From an uncultured Gemmatimonadota bacterium (GTDB taxonomy: Bacteria; Gemmatimonadota; Gemmatimonadetes; Gemmatimonadales; GWC2-71-9): a stretch of 6,959 nt of DNA. The notes below the pieces were generated by a model. It searched no databases, had not been told where the DNA came from, and saw nothing but the letters and a program-made list of their open reading frames with translations. The translations under genes and the position numbers were made by a program. The stretch is taken from assembly GCA_946479805.1 (NCBI GenBank), contig CAMLHP010000109.1, positions 1-6,959 on the forward strand. Direction: 5' to 3'. Shown here piece after piece: positions 4,360-6,959 of the stretch. Each line of letters starts with the position of its first letter. The stretch's first letter is position 1.

Positions 4360-5457
4360 TCAGACGTTGAAGCGGAAGAGCATCACGTCCCCATCCTTTA
4401 CAACGTACTCCCGGCCTTCGGCGCGGGCGACACCCTGCTCCCTGGCCCCCTTCCACCCCGCTGTCCGGATGAAGTCATCGTATGCCACGGTCTCGGCGCG
4501 GATGAAGCCCTTCTCGAAGTCGGTATGGATCACCGCGGCCGCGGTTGGGGCCTTGTCGCCCCGGTGGATGGTCCAGGCCCGCACTTCCTTCTCGCCGGCG
4601 GTGAAATAGCTCTGCAGCCCCAGCAGGTGATACGCCGCGCGCGCGAGCCGGTCGAGGCCGCTCTCCTCGAGGCCCAGTGAGCTGAGGAACTCCGCCCGGT
4701 CTTCCGGCGGGAGCTCTGCCAGCTCCATCTCCACCTGGGCCGAGAACGGGATGATCTCGGCCACTTCGCCATCGGACTCCACTGCTGCGGTCAGCGCCGT
4801 GACATGGGCGTTGCCGCTGGCGATCTCGTCTTCGCGGACGTTGGCGGCGTAGAGAACCGGCTTAGAGGTGAGGAGGTTGAAGCTCTGGAACAGCGCGGCG
4901 TCTTCGGGGCCGGGCTGGACACTTCTGGCGGCGCGCCCGTCGGCCAGCGCCGCGCGGGTGGATTCGAGCATGCGAAGCTCGGCCTTCGCGGCGGCGTCTC
5001 CGCTCCGGGCGGTGCGGGTGACTCGCTCGAGCCGCTTCTCCACGCTGGCGAGGTCCGCGAGTCCCAGCTCGATGTTGATGATCTCGCGGTCGCGCACCGG
5101 ATCGACACCGCCCATCACGTGCTGGACGTCATCATCCTCGAAGCAGCGTACCACATGGACGATGGCGTCGACCTCGCGGATGCTGGCGAGGAACTGATTG
5201 CCCAGGCCCTCGCCCTCGCTGGCACCCTTCACCAGCCCGGCGATGTCCACGAACTCAACAGTGGCGGGCACCGTACGCTCGGGCCTGACTATCCTCGCCA
5301 GCTCATCGAGCCGCTCGTCCGGCACGGTGACGACGCCGGTGTTGGGCTCGATGGTGGCGAAGGGATAATTCGCCACCAGCGCGCCCGCAGACGTAAGTGC
5401 GTTGAAGAGGGTGGACTTCCCGACGTTGGGGAGTCCTACGATGCCGAGTCGAAGCAT
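4360..5457 (-). CDS. ychF: Ribosome-binding ATPase YchF (Obg/OLA1 family)
   Basis: Complete 365-residue protein of the usual YchF length. The G domain has P-loop GLPNVGKST (residues 8-16), the switch segment NYPFATIEPN (30-39), the G3 motif DIAGLVKGA (71-79) and a coiled-coil insert around 128-175 (INIELGLADL followed by charged helices). At the G4 position it has N206-V-R-E209 instead of NKxD, the change that makes this family prefer ATP over GTP. H113 in DDVQHV aligns with the catalytic histidine proposed for E. coli YchF (H114). The C-terminal 80 residues form the TGS domain, with the conserved end DGDVMLFRFNV. The protein binds ribosomes and affects translation and stress responses. The ATG lies 6 bases after the upstream pyrophosphatase stop, and the ribosome binding site overlaps that stop, which argues for coupled translation. 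Confidence 0.97.
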   Translation of the reverse strand: MLRLGIVGLPNVGKSTLFNALTSAGALVANYPFATIEPNTGVVTVPDERLDELARIVRPERTVPATVEFVDIAGLVKGASEGEGLGNQFLASIREVDAIVHVVRCFEDDDVQHVMGGVDPVRDREIINIELGLADLASVEKRLERVTRTARSGDAAAKAELRMLESTRAALADGRAARSVQPGPEDAALFQSFNLLTSKPVLYAANVREDEIASGNAHVTALTAAVESDGEVAEIIPFSAQVEMELAELPPEDRAEFLSSLGLEESGLDRLARAAYHLLGLQSYFTAGEKEVRAWTIHRGDKAPTAAAVIHTDFEKGFIRAETVAYDDFIRTAGWKGAREQGVARAEGREYVVKDGDVMLFRFNV

Positions 5458-5463
5458 GTGGTC

Positions 5464-6959
<1,496 letters not shown>

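Overview
This high-GC window comes from a chromosome, probably of a member of the Gemmatimonadota or a related phylum. That placement is an inference from three things: the look of the GWxTD-type secreted protein, a membrane pyrophosphatase next to ychF, and a RAYT whose sequence style I associate with that group. No search was run.

Layout, left to right. The first 107 bases hold the 5' end of rpsF (ribosomal protein bS6) on the minus strand, with a strong ribosome binding site and a leader that can fold into a bulged stem-loop. Divergent from it at 216-857 is a small secreted protein, probably a beta-sandwich (LamG/DUF1080-like) domain. From 846 to about 2087 lies a repeat-rich mobile locus. 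It consists of a complete REP-associated tyrosine transposase (RAYT, 1289-1690) between two related arrays of palindromic repeats. Each array has the same order: tandem 22-23-bp units, then one or two forward REP-like double hairpins, then one or two inverted REP-like hairpins, then about 29-30-bp units. The rest is a minus-strand gene group: a large exported GWxTD-domain protein (2091-4265), ychF (4360-5457) and the C-terminal three quarters of a membrane-bound ion-pumping pyrophosphatase (5464 to beyond the right edge).

How they work together. hppA and ychF are only 6 bases apart, and the ychF ribosome binding site overlaps the hppA stop codon, so they are probably co-transcribed and translationally coupled. 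The GWxTD gene follows after 94 bases on the same strand. Its stop codon lies about 3 bases from the right repeat array, so the first structures its transcript meets are the REP hairpins.

The most notable part is the RAYT locus. Stems in the REP-like repeats show compensatory changes between copies. The first 22-23-bp unit of each array supplies the stop codon of the plus-strand gene running into it, both for the secreted protein and for the RAYT itself. Because each unit carries TAA or TGA and 23 is not a multiple of 3, the arrays close all plus-strand frames and leave the minus strand open. The class (RAYT plus REP/BIME) is known. The array architecture and stop-codon capture are the features worth following up.
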